Positions 48,856-50,531 of a stretch of DNA of 50,531 nucleotides are shown one piece after another; within the stretch, counting starts at the first letter, position 1; each line of letters begins with the position of its first letter. The notes under the pieces were generated by a model. That model was not told the origin of the DNA and ran no database searches. It saw only the letters and a list, made by a program, of their open reading frames with translations. Both the position numbers and the translations under genes were made by a program. Origin of the DNA: CAYFQB01 sp964345225 (lineage in GTDB: Bacteria; Nitrospirota; Thermodesulfovibrionia; Thermodesulfovibrionales; UBA6898); the NCBI GenBank assembly GCA_964345225.1, contig CAYFQB010000072.1:1-50531 (forward strand), read 5' to 3'.

Positions 48856-49752
48856 CTATTTTAAATCAGGCAATTCTTTTCTTAAAGTCTTTGAAACTTC
48901 TAGTATGTAAAATTTAAACTGTTCTGAAAGCTCTTTATTTTTAAGTGCCAGGTCAACAGTAGCTTTAAGATAACCCAGCTTATCTCCTGCATCATATCTC
49001 TTTCCCTTAAATAAATAACCATAAATTGACCTTGTCTTAAGCAATTTCTTAATTGCATCAGTAAGCTGCACCTCACCACTCTTGCCAGGTTGAGATTTTT
49101 CAAGTACATCAAAGATGTCAGGAGTCAGTATATATCTTCCTATAATTGCAAGGTCTGAGGGTGCATCCTCTGTGTTTGGTTTTTCTACCAAATTATCAAT
49201 CCTGTAAACTCCATCACCTTCTTCAATTCCTTTGACAACACCATACCTGTGAATTTCTGACATTGGTACCCTTTGAAGAGCAAGAACAGGACTGCCTAGT
49301 TTATTGTAAAGCCCTATCATATCTTTAAGAAGGGTATCGTCAGTGTCTATAATGTCATCACAAAGAATAACTGCAAAGGGCTCATCCTTTACAAACGGTC
49401 TTGCACATAAAACCGCATGACCAAGCCCCATTGCATAACCCTGTCTGATATATGCAAAATTAATGCTATTTAACCTGTTTAATTCCTCAAGAAGCTTTCT
49501 CTTCCCACTCTTCTTGAGCTTATCTTCAAGTTCAAAGGCATAATCGAAATGATCTTCAATATTTCTTTTATGTTTACCGGTAATTATTACAAATTCTTTA
49601 ATATTACATGAAATCGCCTCTTCTATCCCATATTGAATCATTGGCTTGTCAACAATTGGCAACATCTCTTTAGGGGATGCCTTTGTAGCAGGGAGAAATC
49701 TTGTTCCATGTCCAGCAGCAGGAATTATAGCTTTCTTAATAATTTCTGGCAT
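48856..49752 (-). CDS. galU: UTP-glucose-1-phosphate uridylyltransferase
   Basis: A 298-residue enzyme making UDP-glucose for cell-surface polysaccharides. The nucleotide-binding motif GHGTRFLPATKASPKEMLPIVDKP is at about 14-37; the metal and sugar-binding elements ICDDIID and VEKP (LVEKPNTEDAP) are intact. AAGAGGTG before the ATG is a good ribosome binding site, and an extended -10 lies at 49791-49799. Confidence 0.97.
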   Translation of the reverse strand: MPEIIKKAIIPAAGHGTRFLPATKASPKEMLPIVDKPMIQYGIEEAISCNIKEFVIITGKHKRNIEDHFDYAFELEDKLKKSGKRKLLEELNRLNSINFAYIRQGYAMGLGHAVLCARPFVKDEPFAVILCDDIIDTDDTLLKDMIGLYNKLGSPVLALQRVPMSEIHRYGVVKGIEEGDGVYRIDNLVEKPNTEDAPSDLAIIGRYILTPDIFDVLEKSQPGKSGEVQLTDAIKKLLKTRSIYGYLFKGKRYDAGDKLGYLKATVDLALKNKELSEQFKFYILEVSKTLRKELPDLK

Positions 49753-49790
49753 AAAGCACCTCTTTATAATTTTATAACGTCGCTCTTAGC

Positions 49791-49799
49791 ATTATACCA
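49791..49799 (-). promoter_or_regulatory. Extended -10 promoter of galU-lon
   Basis: TGGTATAAT on the minus strand, then a leader of about 38 bases with a ribosome binding site. The -35 is not obvious. Confidence 0.55.
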
Positions 49800-49882
49800 C
49801 AGTTAATATTAATAAATATTTAAGTGTTTTTATTATTTATCTTTTATTCTTAAATAGTTTGTCTATGATATACCCTGATTAT

Positions 49883-49945
49883 CTGGACATACAATTAATA
49901 CCTTTTTACAAATGATTTTATTAAAAAAATATTTGTTATGTCCAG
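49883..49945. promoter_or_regulatory. Inverted repeat between galU and rpoD
   Basis: CTGGACATA at 49883-49891 is the exact reverse complement of TATGTCCAG at 49937-49945; with a one-base bulge the pairing extends by CAA/TTG. The 45-base interior is AT-rich. It lies about 50 bases upstream of the rpoD promoter and could be an operator pair for a dimeric regulator. Confidence 0.45.
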
Positions 49946-49995
49946 TTAAACCTATAAATTGTAATTTTAGATTATATGGTGATATATTTAAACTA

Positions 49996-50024
49996 TTGAC
50001 ATATAATTTAAACTTTGATATTCT
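49996..50024 (+). promoter_or_regulatory. Sigma-70 promoter of rpoD
   Basis: Consensus TTGACA (49996-50001), 17-base spacer and TATTCT (50019-50024). The start codon is 22 bases further on, with no Shine-Dalgarno in the short leader. Confidence 0.65.
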
Positions 50025-50046
50025 TAAGCTTTCTATTAGTTAAGCC

Positions 50047-50531
50047 ATGTTAGATACCTATATTTTTGAAGACTTGATTGATATTGGTAAGAGACGTGGA
50101 AAGCTCACATATGATGAGATAAATGATGCTCTTCCTTCCGACTTTTACTCTCCAGACGAGTTAGAAGAACTTATGGACCTTCTTCAGGACATGGGTGTTA
50201 AAGTTATAGAAAACCATGAGCCCGGTGCCGCCAAGGAATTAGCTTCAGATGAAGAGGAAACAGAGGAGTATGAGAAGACAGAAGACCTTGTCCAGGCTTA
50301 CTTCCATTCAATGGGAGATATCTCGATACTTACCAAAGACGAAGAGACAGAGCTTGCAAAGAAACTCGAAGAAGGAAAAGAGATAATTAAAGGGATAGTT
50401 GCGGCTATGCCTCTGTACAAGAAGCTCGAAGCAAGTTTAGACGGCGATGAAGACGAGGAGTTGTCTAACTCAGATGACGAAGAAAAACCAGACGAAGCCC
50501 TCCTGATGAGCCTGAAAACACTCGATGATCT
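50047..50531 (+). CDS. rpoD: RNA polymerase sigma factor RpoD (5' part, runs off the window)
   Basis: The first 161 codons of an open frame that continues past the window end. The N terminus is region 1.1 of primary sigma factors: LIDIGKRRGKLTYDEINDALP at about 10-30, followed by SPDELEELMDLLQDMGVKV. Region 1.2 follows: LVQAYFHSMGDISILTKDEETELAKKLEEGKE at about 82-115. An acidic insert (DGDEDEELSNSDDEEKPDE) comes after, as in the non-conserved region. This is the housekeeping sigma factor that would read the promoters listed here. It is divergent from galU. Confidence 0.93.
   Translation, partial: MLDTYIFEDLIDIGKRRGKLTYDEINDALPSDFYSPDELEELMDLLQDMGVKVIENHEPGAAKELASDEEETEEYEKTEDLVQAYFHSMGDISILTKDEETELAKKLEEGKEIIKGIVAAMPLYKKLEASLDGDEDEELSNSDDEEKPDEALLMSLKTLDD

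Overview
The window reads as a chromosomal segment of an AT-rich, Gram-negative bacterium of anaerobic or thermophile-like character. The evidence is periplasmic SurA-type chaperones, lipoproteins and AMIN/LysM-like envelope proteins, an adenosylcobalamin-dependent (class II) ribonucleotide reductase, a family-4 [4Fe-4S] uracil-DNA glycosylase, and many PilZ/GGDEF/HD-GYP proteins. The gene repertoire and style best fit a Nitrospirota (Thermodesulfovibrio-like) or deltaproteobacterial-type lineage; this placement is inference from family recognition, not from a marker tree. I see no rRNA, tRNA, transposase, phage gene or CRISPR array.

Layout. 1-396 is a gene-free block of small palindromes. 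397-2680 is a two-component pair (histidine kinase and receiver). 2735-5983 holds a metallo-beta-lactamase-fold protein and class II ribonucleotide reductase. 6206-7396 holds a YdjM-like membrane hydrolase and a 56-residue zinc-ribbon protein. 7563-10053 holds a PilZ protein and, divergently, CstA, separated by simple-sequence repeats. 10043-18365 is a five-gene envelope cluster (SurA-like chaperone, coiled-coil/PPIase fusion, TPR membrane protein, LysM-like secreted protein, Ig-repeat/AMIN protein). 18509-20917 is a housekeeping run (uracil-DNA glycosylase, NAD kinase, TsaE, CBS pair). 20994-23727 holds small envelope and PilZ genes. 23828-30295 is an oligopeptide ABC set without ATPases, a baeRF-type protein, an AI-2E-family permease and a class I glutamine amidotransferase-fold hydrolase.

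30460-35952 is a plus-strand operon: SecA, a pseudo-receiver/GAF/GGDEF diguanylate cyclase, and an MglA-like GTPase with a tandem-repeat tail. It converges on 35978-39705, an operon of double-PilZ protein, HEAT-repeat protein and HD-GYP phosphodiesterase. Together they form a compact c-di-GMP/polarity neighbourhood, and the HEAT and HD-GYP products share the same N-terminal domain. 39763-49752 is housekeeping (MEMO, DnaB, L9, site-2-protease-like, RimO, DUF2062, ThiL, Lon, GalU). The window ends inside rpoD.

Two genome-wide habits stand out. First, many operon-head genes lack a Shine-Dalgarno sequence and instead have a sigma-70 -10 box ending only 6-9 bases before the ATG, suggesting leaderless transcripts, whereas most downstream genes in operons have clear ribosome binding sites. 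Second, intergenic spaces carry small palindromic or foldback elements (24669-24851, 40601-40744, 18389-18500, 46414-46452, 1-105) and text-like purine repeats (7921-8080), one of which supplies the stop codon of the small zinc-ribbon gene.
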